Assembly (NCBI RefSeq): GCF_019793465.1
Contig: NZ_JAILYJ010000003.1
Coordinates: 186,001-250,000 of the forward strand
Direction: 5' to 3'
DNA from: Rhizobium croatiense
GTDB taxonomy: Bacteria > Pseudomonadota > Alphaproteobacteria > Rhizobiales > Rhizobiaceae
DNA length: 64,000 nucleotides
Each line of letters opens with the position of its first letter. The first letter of the stretch is position 1. Below are positions 1 to 7,361 of this stretch, piece by piece. The notes under the pieces were generated by a model. That model did not search any database. It was not told the DNA's origin and was given only the letters and a program-made list of their open reading frames with translations. The position numbers and the translations under genes are program-made.

Positions 1-2747
1 GTGCCGATGACGACGACGCCGTCGGTCGCCGTTTCCAGGATCGAGCGCAATTCCTCCACTTCCACCTGAAGCTTGGCCACCTTCTCCACCATCCGCTCGG
101 GGCGGGCTTCGGATCGGCCGGCGTCAGCGCGGGCGTCTTCCTTGCCTTCCACCGGCATCAGCGCCAGCATCAGGGCGTTGGCATCTTCCCAGCGCACCGA
201 TTGCAGCCGCGCGGTGACCGGCGTCAACGTGTCGTCGGCCTTGACCAGCATCATGGTGCCGGAGCCCGTGGCATTCTCCTCGAGTTCGCGGCGCTGCAGC
301 AGCGCTTCGATGCCGCCGACGTCGCGCAGCGCATCGAGCGACGAATAGCCCGTCAGCCGCATGAATTCGGGATTGGCATGCATCAGCGCGTCGCCGACAT
401 GGATGAGCACAGCGACAGGCAGCTGGTCGACCGTTCCGGCCGACAGCCCGTCGGTCATCTTGACCCGCGGCGGGATGAAGCTTGTGAGAACCTCGATCTG
501 GCTCACCGTCTCCTCGAGCCCTTCCGTCGCCTGGTCCTCTTCTATGGCGGCGGGCTCTTCGGCGTCTTCTTGCACCACTTCGGCCGCGTTCTCGAAGATT
601 GCTTCCTGCGGCGCCATTTCCTCGGCCGAAGCAATGTCGGCCGTACCGGCGACAGGCGTTTCGTCCTTGAAGGTTTCCGGTTTCGAGATCTCTTCGAAGG
701 CCGCCGTTTCCGTGGCGCCGGCGTCGCTCGGCGCCGAAGCGGCAGGATCTTCGTTGCGGGCGCCGAAGGCTTCCAGGCGCTTGGCGATTTCGCGGAAATT
801 CGCCTGTTCGGCGGCCGTCAGTGCGGCGCCTGTGCTGTGGAGCTGAACGACCTTGTCGGTGAAACGGCGATTGGGTGTTTCGACGATGCGAAGCGCCGGC
901 GGTTCATCTGCAGAATCTTCCCGGGCAGGTGTCTCGGAGCTTGTCTCTACATCGGTCGCCGCTTCCGGGGCCGTCTCTTCGGCCTGCGGCGCGGCTGCTG
1001 CCGGCGTCTCAAGCCCGTTCTCGTCCGCCACGAGCGGTTCCGCCGTGGTCTCCTCGGACGTGGCTTCCATGTCAGGCGCCGGTTCGGCGACAGGCTCGGC
1101 GATCGGGCCGAGGCTTGCCGTATCATGGCCGACGCCATCCGGGCCGAGCGTCAAGCCAAGCGCCAGCGGATCCTCCTGCGCGTCGGAGAGCCTGACGACG
1201 CCGAAGCCGCGAAAACCGTCGAAGTCGCGGTTGCGGGTATAGGTCGGCAGTGCCGCGAGATCGACCGGAACGACGAGGCTGGTGCCTTCGACCGGCCAGA
1301 GGATCGTCTTGCCCGACCATGTGTCGCGGCGCGCGAGCGCCTCGGACAGCTTGCCGTCCGGATCAAGGTTGAAAAGAGCGGCGATATCGCTGAAGGCCGA
1401 GCCGATGATGGCGGATGCATGCGGACCGACGGCCTCGGCAAACTCGTGGCTGACCTCGTTGAACCGGCCTTCCGCATCGATCTTCCAGACGAAGCGCGTG
1501 GCGCGGCTGTTCGGCCGGAAGACGAAGCCGGATTCCCGCGCAAGTGCCGGGGCAGGGGGCGCGTCGGAAATCAAGGGCGCCGTAGCGGCCGGCGCTTCAC
1601 CGGCCATCGCTGGCGCCTCTTCAGCGGGCATTGGATTGGCATCGGCCGGTTCTGCCGTCCCGTTCGTTTCCGCGGTCTCACCAGCGGAATGGGCCGCGTC
1701 GCCGTCGACAAGCGCGGCAGGCGCGTCGGCCTCATCCGCACTGCCGTCGATTACGCCGTCGTCGTTTTCCAGCGCCGCTTCTTCACCTTGGTGCATCTCC
1801 GCAATCGTTTCGTCGGCGGATGCGGCGGCCGCCTCTGCCGGCTGTTCGCTTTCGACGGCGATCTCTTCGAAGGTCTCCTCGACCTCTTCGATATCAGACA
1901 CCGCGTCGACGATCTCGGTGAAGCTGGTTGCTGCGACCGGCTCTTCCGGGGGAAGTTCGGCCGGCGGCGCGCTTGCTTCCCCCGCGGGCGCGTCAGCCGC
2001 CTGCGGCGGTGCATCGACAGCGTCGAGCACAGCTGCATCGACTGAGTCGAGCACGGGCGCATCGACCGGGTCGAGATGACCGATCGCGGTCTCCACGGCA
2101 AACAGCAGATTGAGCGGCGGCTCGTCGCTAAGCTTGCCGACCGCGGCCGGGAGATAACCCCTGCCGGTGGCAACCGGACGCTTCACCAATCGGTCGGGAT
2201 GCGCGCCGGCAAGATTGATCAGGGTCTTGGCGGTCTCGCCGGAGATGGCAAGCGAGGCAAAGCCCGGCGAGGCGGCGATGACCTCGCCATTGGCGCCGAT
2301 GACGGCCATATGCGTGTCGGGATCGTCGAGCCCCTGCAGCATCTGGGCGGCCGAGGCGTCCGATGCAAGCGGCCTTGCCGAGACCGGCACCGAAAACAAG
2401 ATGGCCTTTTCGCCCTGGGAAAGCCGGATAAGTTCGGCCGCCGCCTGCACCTGCGCGCGCTGGAAGCCTTTGGCGACGCGGATCATCAGGCTTCTGAAGT
2501 CACCGATATCGGCGAGCTGGCGCGCTGCCGTTTCCAGCTGGCGAAAGGTGATATCGGTGCGATCGACGCCCTGATCGAGCAGATCATAGACCGCCGAATG
2601 ACCGAAAAGCTCCGCACCCGCGCCGTTCGCCCAGAGCAGCCGGGCAAGATCGGCCGAAAACAGCACCATCGCCTCGCCGCGTGAAAAGCGCTCCCGCACC
2701 CGCGCATGCACGGCGATATCGATGAACGGATATTGGACTGCGGGCAT
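1..2747 (-). CDS. Multi-PAS sensor histidine kinase, CbrA/PdhS-like (N-terminal 915 residues, truncated by window edge)
   Basis: The frame is open from ATG 2747 to the window edge, beginning MPAVQYPFIDIAVHARVRER. Visible parts are an N-terminal sensory region (about 1-220), a long Ala/Glu/Pro-rich acidic linker (about 230-400), a PAS-like segment (about 400-515), a second acidic linker (about 520-745), a PAS-like segment containing NPEFMRLTGYSSLDALRD (about 755-860), a short coiled coil (KVAKLQVEVEELRSILE) and the start of another PAS (TDGVVVIG). The kinase core lies outside the window. The domain order and the downstream phasin match what I recall of the S. meliloti cbrA locus, a DivJ/PleC-family cell-cycle kinase affecting exopolysaccharide. 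The family call rests on architecture and synteny, because no HisKA or HATPase motif can be seen here. It is divergent from the phasin. Confidence 0.7.
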   Translation of the reverse strand, partial: MPAVQYPFIDIAVHARVRERFSRGEAMVLFSADLARLLWANGAGAELFGHSAVYDLLDQGVDRTDITFRQLETAARQLADIGDFRSLMIRVAKGFQRAQVQAAAELIRLSQGEKAILFSVPVSARPLASDASAAQMLQGLDDPDTHMAVIGANGEVIAASPGFASLAISGETAKTLINLAGAHPDRLVKRPVATGRGYLPAAVGKLSDEPPLNLLFAVETAIGHLDPVDAPVLDSVDAAVLDAVDAPPQAADAPAGEASAPPAELPPEEPVAATSFTEIVDAVSDIEEVEETFEEIAVESEQPAEAAAASADETIAEMHQGEEAALENDDGVIDGSADEADAPAALVDGDAAHSAGETAETNGTAEPADANPMPAEEAPAMAGEAPAATAPLISDAPPAPALARESGFVFRPNSRATRFVWKIDAEGRFNEVSHEFAEAVGPHASAIIGSAFSDIAALFNLDPDGKLSEALARRDTWSGKTILWPVEGTSLVVPVDLAALPTYTRNRDFDGFRGFGVVRLSDAQEDPLALGLTLGPDGVGHDTASLGPIAEPVAEPAPDMEATSEETTAEPLVADENGLETPAAAAPQAEETAPEAATDVETSSETPAREDSADEPPALRIVETPNRRFTDKVVQLHSTGAALTAAEQANFREIAKRLEAFGARNEDPAASAPSDAGATETAAFEEISKPETFKDETPVAGTADIASAEEMAPQEAIFENAAEVVQEDAEEPAAIEEDQATEGLEETVSQIEVLTSFIPPRVKMTDGLSAGTVDQLPVAVLIHVGDALMHANPEFMRLTGYSSLDALRDVGGIEALLQRRELEENATGSGTMMLVKADDTLTPVTARLQSVRWEDANALMLALMPVEGKEDARADAGRSEARPERMVEKVAKLQVEVEELRSILETATDGVVVIG

Positions 2748-2855
2748 GATCGAACCTTGTCGCTGTCGGCCTTCTAAATTAACGGCTTATTAATAACTGC
2801 AGGTCGCATGCCGGTCCAGAACAGCGGGGTAGTTTCGGCCCACAGGGTTAACGAC

Positions 2856-2890
2856 TTGTGCAGTGCACAATAATTGTTGCAATGCACAAT
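2856..2890. promoter_or_regulatory. Twin TGCA-centred palindromes upstream of the phasin (candidate PhaR/AniA operator)
   Basis: TTGTGCAGTGCACAA (2856-2870) is a perfect 15-bp palindrome around a central G. A second, imperfect copy lies at 2875-2889 (right arm TGCACAA), with centres 19 bp apart. The second copy covers the probable -35 of the phasin promoter. PhaR-type repressors of PHB genes are known to bind TGC/GCA-rich sites and to control phasin genes, so a PhaR/AniA operator is the natural reading. That assignment is inferred. Confidence 0.55.
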
Positions 2891-2905
2891 GAAATGCCCT
2901 ATATA
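2878..2905 (+). promoter_or_regulatory. Probable sigma-70 promoter of the phasin gene
   Basis: A -35-like TTGCAA (2878-2883) and a -10-like TATATA (2900-2905) are separated by 16 bp, about 55 bp before the chosen phasin start. The -35 lies inside the second palindrome of the presumed operator, which would suit repression by blocking. Confidence 0.45.
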
Positions 2906-2958
2906 GACGTCATTCGATGATCACAGGCAGCGACTGCCTCAACCCAAAGGAATGCGAC

Positions 2959-3408
2959 ATGGCTACCATAAAGACCGATGACGTTTTTTCAATCGCTTCT
3001 TTCGACCCGTCCAAGCTCACGGAATCCTTCCGCGAATTCGCTGAAAAGGGCGCACAGCAGTCGAAAGACGCCTATGCCAAGCTGAAGACCGCCGGCGAAG
3101 AAGCCGGCAAGACGCTCGAAGCCACCGTCCAGACGGCCCAGGCCGGCACCGTCGAGATCGGCCTGAAGGCAATCGACGTCCTGCGGGTCAATGCCGAGAG
3201 CTCGCTCTCGCACATGGAAGCACTGCTCGGCGTCAAGTCGGTCGCCGAATTCGTCGAGCTGCAGACTTCGTTCCTGCGCAAGCAGGCCGAACTCGCCGTC
3301 GACCAGGCGAAGTCGATGCAGGAAACCACCAAGCAGGTTGCCGAAAAGCTCGCAAAGCCTTCCAAGGAAGCCGCCGAAAAGGCCATGGCCTCCTTCAAGG
3401 TTGCCTGA
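2959..3408 (+). CDS. Phasin family protein (PHB granule-associated)
   Basis: The 149-aa protein starts MATIKTDDVFSIASFDPSKL and consists almost entirely of amphipathic, Ala/Lys/Glu-rich helix (for example QTAQAGTVEIGLKAIDVLRV), typical of Phasin_2 proteins that coat polyhydroxybutyrate granules. The ATG at 2959 is chosen because AAAGGA lies 7 nt upstream; an in-frame ATG at 2917 would add 14 residues with no homology sense. The gene stands alone between its own promoter and a strong terminator. Synteny with a cbrA-like kinase recalls phaP1 of S. meliloti. Confidence 0.9.
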   Translation: MATIKTDDVFSIASFDPSKLTESFREFAEKGAQQSKDAYAKLKTAGEEAGKTLEATVQTAQAGTVEIGLKAIDVLRVNAESSLSHMEALLGVKSVAEFVELQTSFLRKQAELAVDQAKSMQETTKQVAEKLAKPSKEAAEKAMASFKVA

Positions 3409-3430
3409 TCGGTCTTTGCCGATTGCAAAC

Positions 3431-3462
3431 AAAAAGGCTGGACCCCGCGTCCAGCCTTTTTG
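3431..3462 (+). terminator. Rho-independent terminator after the phasin gene
   Basis: AAAAGGCTGGAC (3432-3443) pairs with GTCCAGCCTTTT (3449-3460) around the loop CCCGC. The T-run continues past the stem, and A/T runs on both sides make it potentially bidirectional. Confidence 0.9.
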
Positions 3463-3483
3463 TATATTGACGAGGAATGGGGC

Positions 3484-3512
3484 TTGAATTCATCGCCAAG
3501 TCCTCGTATGTG
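3484..3512 (+). promoter_or_regulatory. Probable promoter of tRNA-His
   Basis: TTGAAT (3484-3489) and TATGTG (3507-3512) are spaced 17 bp apart and end about 28 bp before the first tRNA base. Confidence 0.4.
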
Positions 3513-3539
3513 ACCCCCATCGCGCCCGGCGCGGTTTAT

Positions 3540-3616
3540 GCGGTTGTAGCTCAGTTGGTTAGAGCGCAGGTTTGTGGCACCTGAGGTCGGAGGTTCGAGA
3601 CCCCCCAACCGTACCA
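3540..3616 (+). tRNA. tRNA-His (anticodon GTG)
   Basis: The 77-nt cloverleaf includes encoded CCA. The acceptor arm is GCGGTTG/CAACCGT, the D-arm starts GCTCAGTTGG, and the anticodon stem CAGGT/ACCTG encloses the loop TTGTGGC with anticodon GTG. The T-loop is TTCGAGA. Position 1 is G opposite T72 and the discriminator is A73, so the universal extra G-1:C73 pair is not encoded; alphaproteobacteria are known for this exception. The T-stem GGAGG/CCCCC contains an A-C mismatch in the middle. Confidence 0.95.
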
Positions 3617-3708
3617 TCTCCCCCTTCAGAGTGAAAATCCGGTTCCCACCGTTTCAATGGAACCCATGCCATATCCGCACCGTTCTCCGGGTTAACGGGA
3701 GAATATGC

Positions 3709-4146
3709 ATGTCGAAAACCCTTCTCTACGGCGCGACCAAGATCGACGAGACGAACAGCGCCTATGCGCCGATCGAAAGCCTTGCTGCCTTCCAATGGAA
3801 GAACCGCGTCTTCATTCTTTTCGCCGACAAGGACAATGCCCGCGCGGCGCGCCAGGAAAACCAGCTGCTTTCTGATCGCGCGGCGCTCGACGAGCGCGAT
3901 ATGGTGATATTGAAGGTGTCCGCCGGTAATGTCCGGCCGCTTTTCGGCGCTGCCGATGACCTCGACGGCGAAGCGATCCGCCGTGATCTCGAGGGGCCGG
4001 AGGCGGGAGAATTCGCCGCTTTCCTTCTTGGGAAGGACGGCACTGTGAAGCTCAAGGTCAGCGAGCCGATCACCAACGGCGAGCTCTTCGCCATTATCGA
4101 CAGCATGCCGATGCGCGCTGCCGAGACGCTGAAGGCGGACAAATAG
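3709..4146 (+). CDS. DUF4174 domain-containing protein
   Basis: This 145-aa protein carries the hallmarks of DUF4174: SLAAFQWKNRVFILFA near the N-terminus, a central helix of Asp/Glu/Arg residues, and the C-terminal LLGKDGTVKLK ... ELFAIIDSMPMR. The fold resembles thioredoxin-like proteins, but no CXXC is present. The ATG at 3709 follows GGGAGAA by 5 nt; the frame is open further upstream into tRNA-His and that part is not coding. Function is unknown. A tiny Pro-rich ORF follows after 33 nt and may be co-transcribed. Confidence 0.82.
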   Translation: MSKTLLYGATKIDETNSAYAPIESLAAFQWKNRVFILFADKDNARAARQENQLLSDRAALDERDMVILKVSAGNVRPLFGAADDLDGEAIRRDLEGPEAGEFAAFLLGKDGTVKLKVSEPITNGELFAIIDSMPMRAAETLKADK

Positions 4147-4179
4147 CCCGGAACATCGCAAACATGAAGGGAGGCGGTC

Positions 4180-4347
4180 ATGTCCGTGCCCAACGAACCC
4201 ATTCCCGATCAGCCACCGATGCCGGCACCCGGCTGGAAGCCGGTGCCGCCGATCACCGAACCGGAGCCGGACCGGCTTCCGGATGAAGCGCCGGTTCCCA
4301 ATCCGGATGAGAACGATGAGCCAGCCAAACACGTTTCCGGGAGTTAA
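4180..4347 (+). CDS. Small Pro/Glu-rich protein (55 aa), unknown function
   Basis: ATG 4180 is preceded by the strong ribosome-binding site GAAGGGAGG (4167-4174). The 55 residues begin MSVPNEPIPDQPPMPAPGW and are dominated by Pro, Glu and Asp, so the protein is probably disordered. No signal peptide or membrane segment is visible. It ends in TAA at 4345-4347, interlocked with the stop codon of the convergent LysR gene. I do not recognise a family. The good ribosome-binding site and the placement after DUF4174 are the reasons for calling it. Confidence 0.6.
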   Translation: MSVPNEPIPDQPPMPAPGWKPVPPITEPEPDRLPDEAPVPNPDENDEPAKHVSGS

Positions 4348-5225
4348 AGGAAGATTTGCCGCTCGGCGCTGACGAGCTCTTGCAGGAAGTCGACGACACT
4401 GCGGACGCGCACGAGATCGCGCGCCGTTTCGTGATAGGTGGTCCAATAGGCGCGGCGGATCGAAACCTCAGGCAGGATGCGCTGAAGTTCCGGATATTGC
4501 CGGGCGATATAATCGTGCAGGATGCCGATGCCGGCGCCGGATCGCACCGCCTCGGTCTGGCCGATCGCCGTCGAGATTTCGAATCCGGCGTCCCAACTGC
4601 GCATCACTTCGCCGGAGAAATTCAGCGAGGCGGTGAAGAGCAGGTCCTCGACATAGCCGATGCGCGGATGCGCCTTCAGCGCCTCGACATCGCCAGGCCT
4701 GCCGTGGCGGGCGAGATAGTCGCGCGAGGCATAGAGGCCGAGCGTATAGTCCGTGAGCTTGGAGGAAACCAGACGGCCCTGTTCGGGACGCTCCAGCGTG
4801 ATGGCGATATCCGCCTCGCGCTGCGACAGCGAGAAGGAGCGCGGCACGGGCACCAGCTGGATTTTCAACGCCGGATGGCGCTCGATCAGCCTGCCCATGC
4901 GCGGCGCCAGAAACGAGACACCGAAGCCATCGGGCGCGCCGACACGTACGGTACCGGCGATTGCCGTGTCGGTGTGGCCGAGATTGGCCTGCACTGCCAG
5001 CATTTCAGTTTCCATGCGCTCGGCGGCGTGCAGGAAGACCCCGCCTTCGGCCGTCAGCTCGCAGCCATTCGTGCGGCGGATGAAAAGCCGCGTCTTCAAC
5101 GCCTCTTCGAGCGACGTCAGCCGCCGTGAAAGCGTGGCGTGATTGAGCCCCAGCCGCTTCGAAGCGGCAAGGATCTGCCCGGTGCGGGCGACGGCGAGGA
5201 AAATGCGGACATCGTCCCAGTTCAT
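4344..5225 (-). CDS. LysR-family transcriptional regulator
   Basis: The 293-aa protein has an N-terminal winged helix (MNWDDVRIFLAVARTGQILA ... LGLNHATLSRRLTSLEEALK, residues 1-60) and a LysR substrate-binding domain from about residue 90 (RVGAPDGFGVSFLAPRMGRL). The length is normal for the family. It overlaps the upstream ABM-domain gene by four bases (ATGA at 5222-5225), so the two are translationally coupled and divergent from mmsA. A role in controlling mmsA and/or the ABM gene is the usual inference for a divergent LysR gene. The effector is unknown. Confidence 0.9.
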   Translation of the reverse strand: MNWDDVRIFLAVARTGQILAASKRLGLNHATLSRRLTSLEEALKTRLFIRRTNGCELTAEGGVFLHAAERMETEMLAVQANLGHTDTAIAGTVRVGAPDGFGVSFLAPRMGRLIERHPALKIQLVPVPRSFSLSQREADIAITLERPEQGRLVSSKLTDYTLGLYASRDYLARHGRPGDVEALKAHPRIGYVEDLLFTASLNFSGEVMRSWDAGFEISTAIGQTEAVRSGAGIGILHDYIARQYPELQRILPEVSIRRAYWTTYHETARDLVRVRSVVDFLQELVSAERQIFL

Positions 5226-5536
5226 GGCTTGGCACGCATGACTATCGGATCGACATCGATCAGCAAGAGCGATGTCACCATGCCGGCCGTCTCACTCTTG
5301 TATTTGAGGAAATGCGGTGTCCGCAGATGGGCCTCATAGGCTTCCTGGTCGGCGTAGACCTCGAGGATACGGATCAGGTTTGGATTGTTCCGGAGCGAAA
5401 CGGCGCTGAGCGAGAGAACGCCGTCTTCCAGAGCGAGCGACGCCTCGATTTCTTCTGTAAGCAAAGCGCGGTAGGCTTCCAGCTTGGCCGGATCAATCTC
5501 CAGCTCCGCCATTCTGACGACAGGTTCCCGGCTCAT
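5222..5536 (-). CDS. Antibiotic-biosynthesis-monooxygenase (ABM) domain protein, YgiN/quinol monooxygenase-like
   Basis: The 104-aa single ABM domain starts MSREPVVRMAELEIDPAKLE and contains the typical dimer-forming pattern (EEIEASLALEDGVLSL ... ILEVYADQEAYEAHLRTPHF). Such small ferredoxin-like proteins act as cofactor-free oxygenases of quinones or as dimerising domains of unknown role. A ribosome-binding site (AAGGAGAGG) precedes ATG 5536. It is the first gene of a two-gene unit with the LysR regulator. The substrate cannot be read from sequence. Confidence 0.82.
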   Translation of the reverse strand: MSREPVVRMAELEIDPAKLEAYRALLTEEIEASLALEDGVLSLSAVSLRNNPNLIRILEVYADQEAYEAHLRTPHFLKYKSETAGMVTSLLLIDVDPIVMRAKP

Positions 5537-5562
5537 CGGCTCGACCTCTCCTTGGGTTTGAC

Positions 5563-5669
5563 TTGTTCAAATGGGGTGCCAAGTTTGAAAATATCAGCAC
5601 CCGATGCAACAATCGAGCTATAATATGCGCACAACGGTTGCTTATATCAGCGCATTGATTTGTGCAAAT
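5563..5669. promoter_or_regulatory. Divergent ABM-LysR / mmsA control region with repeated TTGTKCAAAT motif
   Basis: TTGTTCAAAT (5563-5572) lies next to the ABM gene and TTGTGCAAAT (5660-5669) lies 40 bp before mmsA. The second forms ATTTGTGCAAAT, with 5-bp inverted arms. They are plausible binding sites for the adjacent LysR protein. TATAAT at 5619-5624 is a possible -10. None of this can be confirmed from sequence alone. Confidence 0.3.
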
Positions 5670-5709
5670 TGAAGTGCGATTGTAGGCCATCGAAACAGGA
5701 GGAACATCC

Positions 5710-7206
5710 ATGCGTGAGATCGGACATTTCATCGGCGGCCAGCAGGTCGCCGGCACCAGCGGCCGTGTCAGCAACGTCTACAATCCGGCAACCGGCGAAG
5801 TGCAGGCGACCGTCGCACTTGCAAGCGTTGAGGAATTGCGCGCCGCCGTCGAAAACGCCAAGGCCGCGCAGCCGAAATGGGCTGCCACCAATCCCCAGCG
5901 CCGCGCCCGCGTCTTCTTCAAGTTCGTCGAACTCTTGAACAAGCACATGGATGAACTGGCCGAAATGCTCTCCAAGGAGCACGGCAAGACGATCGAGGAC
6001 GCCAAGGGCGACGTCATCCGCGGCCTCGAAGTCTGCGAATTCGTCTGCGGCATTCCGCATCTCGCCAAGGGCGAGTTCACCGAGGGTGCGGGTCCGGCGA
6101 TCGACATGTATTCGATCCGCCAGCCGGTCGGCATCGGCGCCGGCATCACCCCCTTCAACTTCCCCGGCATGATCCCGATGTGGATGTTCGCGCCGGCGAT
6201 CGCCTGCGGCAACGCCTTCATCCTGAAGCCATCCGAGCGTGATCCCTCCTTGCCGATCCGTCTCGCCGAACTGATGATCGAGGCCGGACTGCCGGCCGGC
6301 ATCCTCAATGTCGTCAACGGCGACAAGGGTGCGGTCGACGCGATCCTCACCGATCCCGATATCGGCGCCGTCTCCTTCGTCGGCTCGACGCCGATCGCCC
6401 GCTACGTCTACGGCACGGCAGCGATGAACGGCAAGCGCGCCCAGTGCTTCGGCGGCGCCAAGAACCACATGATCATCATGCCGGACGCCGATATGGATCA
6501 GGCCGTCAACGCGCTGATGGGTGCAGGTTACGGTTCGGCCGGCGAACGCTGCATGGCGATTTCGGTGGCCGTCCCGGTCGGCGAGGAAACCGCCAACCGG
6601 CTCGTCGAGAAGCTGACGCCGAAGATCGAATCGCTGCGCATCGGCCCCTACACCGACGACAAGGCCGACATGGGCCCGCTCGTCACCAAGGACGCCTATA
6701 CCCGCGTTCGCGGCCTGATCGACCGCGGCGTCGAGGAAGGCGCCAAGCTCGTCGTCGACGGCCGCAATTTCAAGCTCCAGGGTTATGAAGACGGCTATTT
6801 CGTCGGCGGCTGCCTGTTCGATCACGTCACGCCCGAGATGGATATCTACAAGACCGAAATCTTCGGACCTGTCCTCTCCGTCGTTCGCGCCCAGAACTAC
6901 GAGGAAGCGCTGTCGCTGCCGATGAAGCATGAATACGGCAACGGCGTCGCCATCTACACCCGTGACGGCGATGCCGCCCGCGATTTCGCCTCGCGCGTCA
7001 ATATCGGCATGATCGGCATCAACGTTCCGATCCCGGTTCCGCTCGCCTACCACTCCTTCGGCGGCTGGAAGGCATCGAGCTTCGGCGACCTCAACCAGCA
7101 CGGCACCGACTCGATCAAGTTCTGGACCAAGACCAAGACCGTCACCGCCCGCTGGCCCTCCGGCATCAAGAGCGGCGCCGAATTCGTCATGCCGACGATG
7201 AAGTGA
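5710..7206 (+). CDS. mmsA: CoA-acylating methylmalonate-semialdehyde dehydrogenase
   Basis: The 498-aa enzyme matches the family length. It oxidises methylmalonate or malonate semialdehyde to propionyl- or acetyl-CoA in valine and inositol degradation (MmsA/IolA). Visible features are ITPFNFPGMIPMWMFAPAIA (substrate/NAD region, about 142-161), FVGSTPIARYVYGTA (cofactor loop) and the catalytic Cys281 in SAGERCMAIS. As in other MMSDHs, the general-base Glu found in ordinary ALDHs is not obvious. AGGAGGA lies 6 nt before ATG 5710. The gene stands alone, ends in a strong terminator, and is divergent from the LysR/ABM unit. Confidence 0.95.
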   Translation: MREIGHFIGGQQVAGTSGRVSNVYNPATGEVQATVALASVEELRAAVENAKAAQPKWAATNPQRRARVFFKFVELLNKHMDELAEMLSKEHGKTIEDAKGDVIRGLEVCEFVCGIPHLAKGEFTEGAGPAIDMYSIRQPVGIGAGITPFNFPGMIPMWMFAPAIACGNAFILKPSERDPSLPIRLAELMIEAGLPAGILNVVNGDKGAVDAILTDPDIGAVSFVGSTPIARYVYGTAAMNGKRAQCFGGAKNHMIIMPDADMDQAVNALMGAGYGSAGERCMAISVAVPVGEETANRLVEKLTPKIESLRIGPYTDDKADMGPLVTKDAYTRVRGLIDRGVEEGAKLVVDGRNFKLQGYEDGYFVGGCLFDHVTPEMDIYKTEIFGPVLSVVRAQNYEEALSLPMKHEYGNGVAIYTRDGDAARDFASRVNIGMIGINVPIPVPLAYHSFGGWKASSFGDLNQHGTDSIKFWTKTKTVTARWPSGIKSGAEFVMPTMK

Positions 7207-7232
7207 TCCGCGCGATAGATCGAACTGCAATT

Positions 7233-7256
7233 CGGGGGCCTTTCGGCCCCCGTTTT
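7233..7256 (+). terminator. Rho-independent terminator after mmsA
   Basis: CGGGGGCC (7233-7240) and GGCCCCCG (7245-7252) form an 8-bp GC stem with a TTTC loop, followed by TTTT. Confidence 0.9.
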
Positions 7257-7361
7257 CGATTTCAGGTTGTTGATTTCTTCGCTCTTTGCTTTTCTGTTGG
7301 TGCGCCCGACACGTGATTCTCATCATGATGTGTTGGGCAATGTGCTGGGGGAACAAAGATC

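Noticed and set aside
201..2045. 614-codon plus-strand open frame opposite the sensor kinase
   Set aside because: It is in register antisense to the kinase, rich in Arg/Gly with no domain pattern; the minus frame gives PAS-like protein with a good start.
5647..7356. 569-codon minus-strand open frame over mmsA
   Set aside because: Shadow; composition is His/Asp/Arg-rich without motifs, whereas mmsA is a full-length, well-conserved enzyme.
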